DNA from: an uncultured Gemmatimonadota bacterium
GTDB lineage: Bacteria; Gemmatimonadota; Gemmatimonadetes; Gemmatimonadales; Gemmatimonadaceae
DNA: 5,430 bases
Assembly: GCA_946479895.1 (NCBI GenBank)
Contig: CAMLHT010000254.1
Coordinates: 1-5,430 of the forward strand
Direction of reading: 5' to 3'
How positions within the stretch are numbered: the stretch's first letter is position 1; each line of letters opens with the position of its first letter. Made by a program: the position numbers and the translations under genes. Positions 1 through 5,430 of this stretch are shown piece by piece. Below the pieces are notes generated by a model. It did no database searches. It was not told where the DNA came from and saw only the letters and a program-made list of their open reading frames with translations.

Positions 1-2224
1 CGAAGCACTGCGCGCCCGGCGTGTCCTCCGGCCAGCCCGCGTGACCGGGGCGTTCGGGCAGGTCGTTGCGCGACAGCTCACCCACCGCGCGCACGAGCGT
101 GATCCAGACGACGCCTTCCTCGTCCACCTCGTACTCGGCAAGACCGTCGGAGTGAATGGTGACGCCCTCGTTCCTCGAGAAGATCGAGACGTACCGATGG
201 AGCGGAGCGGTCTCAGGGGGCGTCTCCCGCCGCCGGTCCTCGTCAGGGACGACCAGCGGCTTGCGTTCGATGGGGCCGAAGGCGGCGTCGGCGGACACCG
301 TCGCCCGCGCGCGGGGAATCCGCGTCGCGAAACCGATGCGCAGGCGATGGTTCGCGGCGCGGTTCGTTCCCCGAACGGTCAGCTCGACGAGTGGCGAGTC
401 GGCGACGACGCGCCAGGCCAGCTCGCAGTCGGCCGATGAGGCGCCGCGCTTCTCGCCGGCCCGCTCGATCAGCCAGTGCTGAACCAGCTCACCGACGAGC
501 GGTCCGCGATGCGAGATGCGCTGCTTCGCCATCCGCGGCCTGGCGATCTCCGCCCGGATGGACGGCGTGTACAGGTCACCTTCGTCCGCGCGCTCCTCGA
601 AGCGGAGGACGTCGGCCATCTCCGCCGCGGCGGCGGCCACGCTGACATGCCCCGCCTTGTCGAAGCCGAGCCTGAGGTTGCCGCACTGAATGCCGTCGCG
701 ACCCACGCGCACGGTGGAAGTGCGGGCCGATTCGTGAGGAATCGCCTCGGAAGCGGAAAGCGACATTCCGGGCTGCGAGCCGACGTACGTGGCGACCGTC
801 GAGATTCGCGCGATGTCGTTGTCCGGATAATGACGGTCGGCCTCGATCCGCGAACGGGCGATGCGGGATTGCAGGAGCTGCACTCCCTTCGGAAGCCGGG
901 GCTCTTCACCTGCCGCCTCGCCCACCATGGCGAGCCGGGGACCATCGCCCGAACCGCGGCCGACCGGCTCATCGGCGAGCTTCTCGACGTACTCGATGAT
1001 CGCGACGCCGCCGCGTGCGTAAGGGACGCCGTTCTCGACGACGATCAGGTCCCGCGTCGGGAGGCTCTCCTCGCGGGCCGTCGATGCATCGTGGCCGACG
1101 AGACGCTCCATCGCCGCCATCGCCAGCGATTCGGCCTGGAGAAGCGCGGCGCGCATCCTCACGTCGGCGGCGGCCGCCACTTCGTCGATCGACGTCCCGC
1201 ACAGGGTGTCGTGCGGATGCGCCTCGAGCAGTGACCGCCACGCGGCGCGAAGGTGGTCGACCCTCGATGGGCCGCCGGCGATTCGCGCCATCGCCGCCCA
1301 CGCCTCGGCCCGGCCCAGCGCCCGCTCGGCGATCGCATTCGTCCGCTTCTGCGCGGCGCGCGTGGCGAACGTTCCCTGCAGCGTCCACGTGTAGCCGTAG
1401 GAGTCGCGCAGCTCGCCGCTCACGGCGGGCAGCCGCTGGGCCTTCGCGCGGGCGAGCAACGCGTCCGCGAAGGAGCGGAGGGACGAGACGTGGACGCGAT
1501 CTCCCGATTCCATGGCGAGCTGCGACAGCCGGGCGACCGCGGCATCACGGTTTGCCTGGCGGGCGTGATGATCGGCGCCGTTCTGGATGAGCGCCACGCC
1601 AAGCGATGCCCGCGCGGCGAACGTTTCGCGGATGTGCTTCCACCGCCGGGCGGCGGCGGCGGGCGAGTCCGGCAGCGACGACCCGAACTCGTACCCGTCG
1701 GGCGGCAGGTGATACACGATGGCCTCTGCCCCGGAGGGCCCCACCAAACGCACGACGTCGCCCGACGGCCAGCGGCTCCCGCCGTAGCCGCGCCACACGA
1801 TGATCATCGGAAGCCCGAAGCCGTTCGCCAGCTCCGGCAGCACGGCCGGATGCCCGAACGAATCCGGGCAGTAGAGCACCGGCGGGCTCGTCGCGCCAAG
1901 CGAGGCGAGCGTGTGCCTGCCGAGGAGGAGGTTCCGGACGAGCGCCTCGCCACCCGGAATCAGCTCGTCGGCGAGGACATACCAGGGGCCGGCCTCGATT
2001 CGCCCGGCCCTGACGAAGGCGGCGAGCTGGTCGCGTCGCGACGGACGGACCGCGAGGTAGTCCTCGATGACGATCGCCTGGCCGTCGAGGAGGAACGCCT
2101 CGCCGTCAGCCGGTGGGTGGTCGACGAGATCGTCGATGAGGTCGACGAGACGCTGCCGGAACACCTCGGCCGCGCGATACCACTCGCGGTCCCAGTGAGT
2201 GTGCGAGACGAGGTAGAAGTCCAA
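1..2224 (-). CDS. GH38 alpha-mannosidase, C-terminus cut by window edge
   Basis: Retaining alpha-mannosidase of glycoside hydrolase family 38, which releases alpha-linked mannose from oligosaccharides. The frame is open for 741 codons to the window edge. The family signature HTHWDREWY is at residues 8-16; by comparison with Golgi mannosidase II, H10 and D12 are zinc ligands. CPDSFGH (residues 119-125) carries the catalytic nucleophile and zinc ligand D121. NGADHH (around D218) is a plausible acid/base site. HPHD (residues 336-339) supplies the fourth zinc ligand, H338. A helical middle domain covers about 285-360, and the C-terminal beta domain ends near residue 741 in the typical PGAQC stretch. 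Family members are commonly about 850-1000 residues, so roughly 100-250 are missing. No signal peptide follows the chosen start, so a cytoplasmic enzyme is inferred, and the natural substrate is unknown. The start is uncertain: there is no ATG. TTG at 2224 places the zinc motif at residue 8, as usual for the family, but lacks a clear ribosome binding site. TTG codons at 2302 and 2308 are alternatives. Confidence 0.93.
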   Translation of the reverse strand, partial: MDFYLVSHTHWDREWYRAAEVFRQRLVDLIDDLVDHPPADGEAFLLDGQAIVIEDYLAVRPSRRDQLAAFVRAGRIEAGPWYVLADELIPGGEALVRNLLLGRHTLASLGATSPPVLYCPDSFGHPAVLPELANGFGLPMIIVWRGYGGSRWPSGDVVRLVGPSGAEAIVYHLPPDGYEFGSSLPDSPAAAARRWKHIRETFAARASLGVALIQNGADHHARQANRDAAVARLSQLAMESGDRVHVSSLRSFADALLARAKAQRLPAVSGELRDSYGYTWTLQGTFATRAAQKRTNAIAERALGRAEAWAAMARIAGGPSRVDHLRAAWRSLLEAHPHDTLCGTSIDEVAAAADVRMRAALLQAESLAMAAMERLVGHDASTAREESLPTRDLIVVENGVPYARGGVAIIEYVEKLADEPVGRGSGDGPRLAMVGEAAGEEPRLPKGVQLLQSRIARSRIEADRHYPDNDIARISTVATYVGSQPGMSLSASEAIPHESARTSTVRVGRDGIQCGNLRLGFDKAGHVSVAAAAAEMADVLRFEERADEGDLYTPSIRAEIARPRMAKQRISHRGPLVGELVQHWLIERAGEKRGASSADCELAWRVVADSPLVELTVRGTNRAANHRLRIGFATRIPRARATVSADAAFGPIERKPLVVPDEDRRRETPPETAPLHRYVSIFSRNEGVTIHSDGLAEYEVDEEGVVWITLVRAVGELSRNDLPERPGHAGWPEDTPGAQCF

Positions 2225-2264
2225 GAGGTCGGGCCCGGGAACCGGGACTGGGGATGGAAGACGA

Positions 2265-2297
2265 AACGGCCGCGGCGAAAGGATCGCCGCGGCCGTT
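2265..2297 (-). terminator. Perfect 14-bp hairpin, probable intrinsic terminator
   Basis: The arms at 2265-2278 and 2284-2297 are exact reverse complements (14 bp, almost all G/C) around a 5-nt loop. On the minus strand the hairpin begins 24 nt after the stop codon of the small membrane protein gene. It is followed by a modestly T-rich tail (TTCGTCTTCC). On the plus strand the following bases are not T-rich, so termination of the minus-strand unit is favoured. The T tract is short, so termination efficiency is unknown. If the mannosidase used an upstream TTG, the hairpin would fall inside its coding region, which argues for the start at 2224. Confidence 0.75.
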
Positions 2298-2321
2298 CCC
2301 AAGCTCAAGTCGAGCTTCCCG

Positions 2322-2471
2322 TCAGACCACCTTTCGTCCCGTCAGCAGGCGATAGACGATGACGATGAGGGCGATCACCAGCAGGAGGTGGATCAGGCCA
2401 CCACCCACGTGGAACGCGATGAAGCCGAGCGCCCACAGGATGATCAGAACGATTGCGAGGGTGATGAGCAT
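2322..2471 (-). CDS. Small lmo0937-family (DUF5670-like) membrane protein
   Basis: A 49-residue, almost wholly hydrophobic protein with two predicted membrane helices. The first covers about residues 2-20 (LITLAIVLIILWALGFIAF). A glycine-rich turn (HVGGG, residues 21-25) and a second helix (about 26-40) follow, then a short basic tail ending RLLTGRKVV. The pattern of helix, G-rich turn, IHLLLVIA helix and R-L-x-x-G-R end matches the widespread lmo0937 family of unknown function. The start is ATG at 2471, which has a good Shine-Dalgarno (GAGGAAG) 5 nt upstream. A longer reading from 2522 would add 17 non-hydrophobic residues without a ribosome binding site and would translate the inverted repeat upstream. 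It is the last gene before the hairpin at 2265-2297 and lies 76 nt after the preceding gene. In other bacteria these peptides are often linked to stress; nothing here proves a function. Confidence 0.82.
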   Translation of the reverse strand: MLITLAIVLIILWALGFIAFHVGGGLIHLLLVIALIVIVYRLLTGRKVV

Positions 2472-2476
2472 ATAGT

Positions 2477-2483
2477 CTTCCTC
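2477..2483 (-). promoter_or_regulatory. Shine-Dalgarno deciding the start of the small membrane protein
   Basis: GAGGAAG on the minus strand, 5 nt before the ATG at 2471. It supports the 49-residue product rather than an upstream in-frame start. Confidence 0.7.
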
Positions 2484-2499
2484 AGTTGAAAACGAAGCC

Positions 2500-2542
2500 A
2501 GCCGTGCCGCGGTCAAAAGCAACAGTCGTACCCGGCACGGCT
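2500..2542 (-). repeat. Inverted repeat between two minus-strand genes
   Basis: The arms AGCCGTGCCG (2500-2509) and CGGCACGGCT (2533-2542) are perfect reverse complements. With one bulged base the pairing can extend by 3 bp, leaving a loop of about 16 nt. Read on the minus strand, the repeat starts 5 nt after the stop of the two-helix protein gene and is followed by TTCGTTTTC. It could be a weak terminator or attenuator, or a processing-type structure in the leader of the small membrane protein gene. The large loop and imperfect T tract make the role uncertain. Confidence 0.5.
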
Positions 2543-2547
2543 CACCC

Positions 2548-3078
2548 TCACGGAATCGGCGGTTCTCCCAGGTCGGCCGGCCGTTCTCCGACCGCGCCGA
2601 GGTTGGACCGGTCGGACACCGGCACCTCGGAGGCGCTGATCATCCCGCCCTCGCGACGGGCACGAGCCTGCGTCGCGCGGTCGCGCGGCATGAACTCCCG
2701 CCCACCGGCGGCGCCGCGCGCCATCAGGATGCGACCCGCGCGCACGTCGTGACCGACGTCGATCAGGAGGTGGGCGAGGTCACCCGTGCCCCAGAGGACG
2801 CCGGCGAGCACCACCAGCCGGCTCGCTTCGCCGAGAAGCGTCGGAATCGACGCCGCGCCCTGCGTATAGAGGCCGGTCGCGATCTCGGCGACCAGCACCA
2901 GCAGCAGCACGACCGCCATGAAGCGGAAGAGCTTCGAGAGATACCGAAGCCCGGTGTACGGCTCGATGTCGCTCGCTCGAAGGCCCTCGAGCGGACTCGT
3001 CATGCCATGATCGCGATCCTTGGCGTCGCGCGCGTCGGCTGCGGCGCCATCGCTATCCGTCAATCTGCGTTTTTCCAC
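2548..3078 (-). CDS. Unrecognised protein with two membrane segments
   Basis: A 176-residue protein that I cannot assign to a named family. The N-terminus (1-28) is charged and polar. Two hydrophobic segments follow, about residues 53-70 (MAVVLLLVLVAEIATGL region) and about 84-106. The second continues into GDLAHLLIDVGHDVRAGR (99-116), which carries H103, D107, H110 and D111 on a likely helix end. The remaining 60 residues are polar, rich in Arg, Gly and Pro, and probably disordered. The start is GTG at 3078, preceded by a strong AGGAGG (3083-3088) with a short 4-nt spacer. An internal ATG at residue 26 (MTSPLEGL) is an alternative. The gene starts 18 nt after the stop of the peptidase gene upstream, so co-transcription with it is likely. 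The open frame, ribosome binding site, tight spacing and clear membrane pattern support a real gene; the function is unknown. Confidence 0.75.
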   Translation of the reverse strand: MEKRRLTDSDGAAADARDAKDRDHGMTSPLEGLRASDIEPYTGLRYLSKLFRFMAVVLLLVLVAEIATGLYTQGAASIPTLLGEASRLVVLAGVLWGTGDLAHLLIDVGHDVRAGRILMARGAAGGREFMPRDRATQARARREGGMISASEVPVSDRSNLGAVGERPADLGEPPIP

Positions 3079-3096
3079 GTTTCCTCCTGGAGTTCC

Positions 3097-4209
3097 CTAC
3101 CAGCGAGCCCGGTACCCGCGTGTGTCGATATGAATGAAAGGTCCGTGCCCGGAGGCGGCCCGGTACAGGCCTCCACCCCCCACGAGCTCCGGATTGGCGC
3201 GTTCGACGCGCTCCTCGGCCTCGAGAATCACCCGGCTGTCGTTGATGTCGACCTTTCCGTCACGGTTGAGGTCGTCCATGACGCCGTTCCCATCGTTGTC
3301 GATGTAGATGTCACTGGCATCGCCATACATGTGCCTGCTGAGGTCGGCTCGGCCACTCGTCTCGCCCCCACCGGCGTTGTACGACGGCGTCCGGAAGCCG
3401 CTCATGACGCGGACCCCCTTCGTCTCGATCCCCCGCTCCTCGAGGTCCTTCAGGACCAGCTCCAGCTTGTCGATCAGTCTCGGAGACAGGACCAGGTATT
3501 TCGGCCAGACGTTCTCCTGACCGTGGGTCAGGAAATCCTTGAGCCGGAAATGCTGGCTGACCCAGGTGTCCTGATTCTCGCGGGTGACCTCGATGAACCC
3601 GGACGGGTTCGCGTACCGGTCCGGCGGGGCCTTCGACGGGCCGCGCGCCCCACGCTCGGACGGCCAGCTGCCGATCAGGTAGCCCCCGATCCGGCCGGAC
3701 TTCTTCGCCTCGAACGGCAGCATGGTGATCACCGAGAAGTCCGAGACCGGCTGGAGCGCCTTGCCCATGGCGATCAGCACGCGCCAGACGCCCGCTTGGC
3801 GCGGGGCGGCGAGGGTGTCGGCGCCCTGCGTGTACCGGAGCTCCGCGCCCGCCGGCAGGGTGTCCGGCGAGATGCCCCCGGACGTCCGGAAGGTCGCCCT
3901 GAGCCGCCCACTCTTGCCGAGCTGGCTCGCCAGCATCCGGTCGGTGAGGGCGTCGAGCGTCGCACTGGTGAGGTAGGCTGCAGTCGGGGCGTCCTTGTGG
4001 GTCAGCGCCGCGCCGATGGTCGCCAGCGGGGAGACGTCGCCGTTCGCCGAGGCAGAGGACACGAAGTCGCGGTTGAAGAACGACCAGATGTAGCCGGCGG
4101 CGATAATTGCAAGGAAGGCGGTTCCGCCGACGTTCAGCCAGGAGATGTCTCCCAAGGTTGAATATCGGTGCCGACCGGTCGATTTTGCGCCGGGCATCAT
4201 ATCACTCAT
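3097..4209 (-). CDS. Membrane-anchored M15/DUF882-type peptidoglycan peptidase
   Basis: A 370-residue protein with a C-terminal zinc peptidase domain of the M15 / DUF882 (YcbK-like) fold, a group that cleaves D-amino-acid peptide bonds in peptidoglycan. A short cytoplasmic N-terminus precedes one membrane segment (about residues 28-45), suggesting a type II anchor with the rest outside the membrane. Residues 60-200 form a linker or accessory domain that I do not recognise. The catalytic domain spans about 215-370: VMSGFRTPSYN (268-278), then SRHMYGDASD (291-300), which supplies zinc ligands H293 and D300, and HGPFIHIDTRG (355-365), which supplies H360. Between the second and third ligands lie two overlapping acidic loops (304-324), the second fitting an EF-hand/dockerin loop exactly. 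ATG at 4209 has no well-placed ribosome binding site. GGGGGTG (4212-4218) is only 2 nt from it but 11 nt from the ATG at 4200, so translation may begin at residue 4. The two-helix protein gene follows after 18 nt. Confidence 0.88.
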   Translation of the reverse strand: MSDMMPGAKSTGRHRYSTLGDISWLNVGGTAFLAIIAAGYIWSFFNRDFVSSASANGDVSPLATIGAALTHKDAPTAAYLTSATLDALTDRMLASQLGKSGRLRATFRTSGGISPDTLPAGAELRYTQGADTLAAPRQAGVWRVLIAMGKALQPVSDFSVITMLPFEAKKSGRIGGYLIGSWPSERGARGPSKAPPDRYANPSGFIEVTRENQDTWVSQHFRLKDFLTHGQENVWPKYLVLSPRLIDKLELVLKDLEERGIETKGVRVMSGFRTPSYNAGGGETSGRADLSRHMYGDASDIYIDNDGNGVMDDLNRDGKVDINDSRVILEAEERVERANPELVGGGGLYRAASGHGPFIHIDTRGYRARW

Positions 4210-4223
4210 CGCACCCCCGCCGC
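4210..4223. promoter_or_regulatory. 14-nt gap between divergent start codons
   Basis: Only 14 nt separate the start codons of the minus-strand peptidase and the plus-strand dedA. This is too short to hold two promoters, so each promoter or transcription start must lie inside the opposite coding sequence, or the messages have little or no leader. A possible plus-strand -35-like TTGAAT is at 4158-4163, but no convincing -10 follows. No Shine-Dalgarno precedes the dedA ATG. Confidence 0.4.
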
Positions 4224-4877
4224 ATGGATTCGCTGGTCGAGCTCTTCCACAAACTTCGCGACGTCCGCGGCCTGGTCGCCTGGGGCGGCTACGTGGGCCT
4301 CACGGCGATCGTCTTCGCCGAAACTGGCCTGCTCATCGGCTTCTTTCTGCCGGGAGATTCCCTGATCGTGACGGCGGGATTGCTGAGCGCGACGATGGGC
4401 GTGATGAACGTCTGGCTGCTGGGCCTGCTCCTGACCATCGCGTCGATCCTCGGCAACGCCGTGGGATATCACGTCGGCCGGGTCGCCGGACCCCGGTTGT
4501 TCACCCGCGAAGACTCGCTGCTGTTCAACAAGAAGCATCTGTATCGGGCTAGCGCGTTCTACGAGAAGCACGGCGGCAAGACCATCGTCATTGCGCGATT
4601 CATGCCGATCGTGCGGACTTTCGTGCCCGTCGTGGCCGGAATGGCCCGGATGGACTACCGGCGGTACACGCTCTACAACGTCGCCGGCGGCATCGGCTGG
4701 ATCTGGAGCATGCTGCTGATCGGCTATTTCCTGGGCCGCTACATTCCGGGAGTCGAGAAGCACATCGAGGTCATGATCCTCGTGATCATCTTCCTCTCGC
4801 TGCTGCCCGGCATCATCAGCTACCTCCGCGCGCGTTCCGCCGCGAGAAAAGCAGACCCCTCGCTGCGCGAGGGATGA
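4224..4877 (+). CDS. DedA family (VTT domain) membrane protein
   Basis: A 217-residue inner-membrane protein of the DedA superfamily. Members act as lipid flippases: some recycle undecaprenyl phosphate, others move phospholipids, and several depend on the proton gradient. The family landmarks are all visible: [16 protein letters not shown] (32-47), with re-entrant-loop acids E33 and D45; [13 protein letters not shown] (77-89); and [16 protein letters not shown] (125-140), with R125 and R131. These correspond in spacing to E39, D51, R130 and R136, which are needed in E. coli YqjA, so the protein looks functional. Hydrophobic stretches also lie at about 62-76, 152-172 and 181-201, and the C-terminus is short and basic. 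ATG at 4224 gives the usual DedA N-terminus. It has no Shine-Dalgarno, but upstream in-frame extension would run antisense through the divergent gene and looks spurious. The exact lipid cannot be told from sequence. A dismutase gene follows after 17 nt, probably on the same transcript. Confidence 0.93.
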   Translation: MDSLVELFHKLRDVRGLVAWGGYVGLTAIVFAETGLLIGFFLPGDSLIVTAGLLSATMGVMNVWLLGLLLTIASILGNAVGYHVGRVAGPRLFTREDSLLFNKKHLYRASAFYEKHGGKTIVIARFMPIVRTFVPVVAGMARMDYRRYTLYNVAGGIGWIWSMLLIGYFLGRYIPGVEKHIEVMILVIIFLSLLPGIISYLRARSAARKADPSLREG

Positions 4878-4894
4878 CAACACGGGAGAACTCC

Positions 4895-5430
4895 ATGGCT
4901 TTCACGCTGCCCGCCCTTCCCTACGCCTTCGACGCGCTCGAGCCGCACATCGACGCGCAGACCATGCAGATCCACCATGGCAAGCACCATCAGGCGTACG
5001 TCAACAACCTGAACGCGGCCATCGAGAAGGCGCCCGAGCTGGCGGGCAAGTCGCTCGATGACCTGATGAAGAACATCAACACGGTTCCGGAAGCGGTCCG
5101 CACCGCCGTGCGCAACAACGGCGGCGGACACTGGAACCACTCGTTCTTCTGGGAGCTGATGGGGCCGAAGGCGGGCGGCGAGCCGACCGGCAAGCTCGCC
5201 GACGCCATCAAGGGCGCGTTCGGTGACTTCGCAAAGTTCAAGGAGCAGTTCGCCGCGGCGGCCACCGGGCGGTTCGGATCGGGCTGGGCCTGGCTCGTCA
5301 GCGACGGCGGCAAGCTCTCGATCACCAGCACGCCCAACCAGGACAATCCGCTGATGGAAGGGCGGAAGGCCATCCTCGGCCTCGACGTCTGGGAGCACGC
5401 GTACTACCTCAAGTACCAGAACCGCCGGCC
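4895..5430 (+). CDS. sodA: Superoxide dismutase, Mn-type of the Fe/Mn family, 3' end cut
   Basis: Cytoplasmic enzyme that converts superoxide to hydrogen peroxide and oxygen. 178 codons are visible of a family length near 200, so about 20-30 residues are lost at the right edge. The N-terminal helical-hairpin domain holds ligand H27 (QIHHGKHH) and H82 ([11 protein letters not shown]). The C-terminal domain has [11 protein letters not shown] (125-135) and ligands D164 and H168 (LDVWEHAYY). The active-site glutamine appears at Q149 in STPNQDNP, and there is glycine rather than glutamine in the NNGGGHWNH stretch. This is the arrangement of manganese enzymes; iron enzymes have the glutamine in the first domain. 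A Mn or cambialistic enzyme is therefore favoured, although metal use cannot be proved from sequence. ATG at 4895 has a GGGAG (4884-4888) 6 nt upstream. No separate promoter is evident in the 17 nt after dedA, so co-transcription is likely. Confidence 0.96.
   Translation, partial: MAFTLPALPYAFDALEPHIDAQTMQIHHGKHHQAYVNNLNAAIEKAPELAGKSLDDLMKNINTVPEAVRTAVRNNGGGHWNHSFFWELMGPKAGGEPTGKLADAIKGAFGDFAKFKEQFAAAATGRFGSGWAWLVSDGGKLSITSTPNQDNPLMEGRKAILGLDVWEHAYYLKYQNRR

Noticed and set aside
476..2362. Two long plus-strand open frames (476-1234 and 1253-2362) opposite the mannosidase
   Set aside because: Their products are low-complexity and rich in Arg, Gly and Pro with no recognisable motif. The minus strand there encodes an unmistakable GH38 enzyme, so these are GC-driven shadows.
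2488..2516. TTGACC on the minus strand as a -35 box for the small membrane protein gene
   Set aside because: At 16-18 nt spacing the downstream hexamers (such as GTTTTC) match a -10 box poorly, and the sequence lies within an inverted repeat.
2749..4161. A 470-residue plus-strand open frame opposite the peptidase and two-helix genes
   Set aside because: It has no domain and a composition typical of an antisense frame in GC-rich DNA, and it covers two minus-strand genes supported by motifs and ribosome binding sites.
4107..4223. Upstream ATG that would lengthen the DedA protein by 39 residues
   Set aside because: The extra residues are very Arg-rich, run antisense through the divergent gene and are not typical of DedA N-termini; the ATG at 4224 fits the family.
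4206..5398. Minus-strand open frames (4206-4883 and 4820-5398) opposite dedA and the dismutase
   Set aside because: They are Asp-, His- and Arg-rich shadows of two confidently identified genes and show no motif of their own.
1..5430. CRISPR array, tRNA, rRNA, insertion sequence, phage or defence genes
   Set aside because: No direct-repeat series, cloverleaf-like segment, transposase or phage motif was seen. The window is almost fully occupied by the genes listed.

Overview
The window is a GC-rich, gene-dense bacterial chromosomal segment. The GC skew at third codon positions is strong enough that most antisense frames also stay open. The gene content (a cytoplasmic-type GH38 alpha-mannosidase, a DedA protein, a Mn-type superoxide dismutase, a tiny lmo0937-like membrane protein) and the base composition would suit a soil-type lineage such as Acidobacteriota or Gemmatimonadota. 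That assignment is inference only, because the window holds no rRNA or phylogenetic marker. I see no mobile element, CRISPR array, tRNA or phage gene.

Layout. (1) Positions 1-2224, minus strand: a glycoside hydrolase family 38 alpha-mannosidase whose C-terminal end runs off the left edge. It has no ATG near its N-terminus and probably uses a TTG start. (2) Positions 2265-2297: a perfect 14-bp hairpin that ends the next minus-strand unit. (3) Positions 2322-4209, minus strand: a compact set of envelope genes. In transcription order these are a membrane-anchored M15/DUF882-type zinc peptidase with a dockerin-like calcium-loop insertion, an unrecognised protein with two membrane segments, and a 49-residue lmo0937-family membrane peptide. 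(4) Positions 4224-5430, plus strand: a divergent pair, a DedA family membrane protein followed 17 nt later by a Fe/Mn superoxide dismutase cut by the right edge.

How they fit together. The peptidase and the DedA protein both point to cell-envelope work: peptidoglycan trimming, and lipid-carrier or phospholipid flipping. They are divergent with only 14 nt between their start codons. The dismutase probably shares a transcript with dedA. The mannosidase lies beyond the terminator hairpin and looks like a separate unit.

Most of the window is ordinary. The points that deserve a second look are the EF-hand/dockerin-like loop inside the M15 catalytic domain, the start of the mannosidase relative to the hairpin, the very short divergent gap, and the unassigned two-helix protein.
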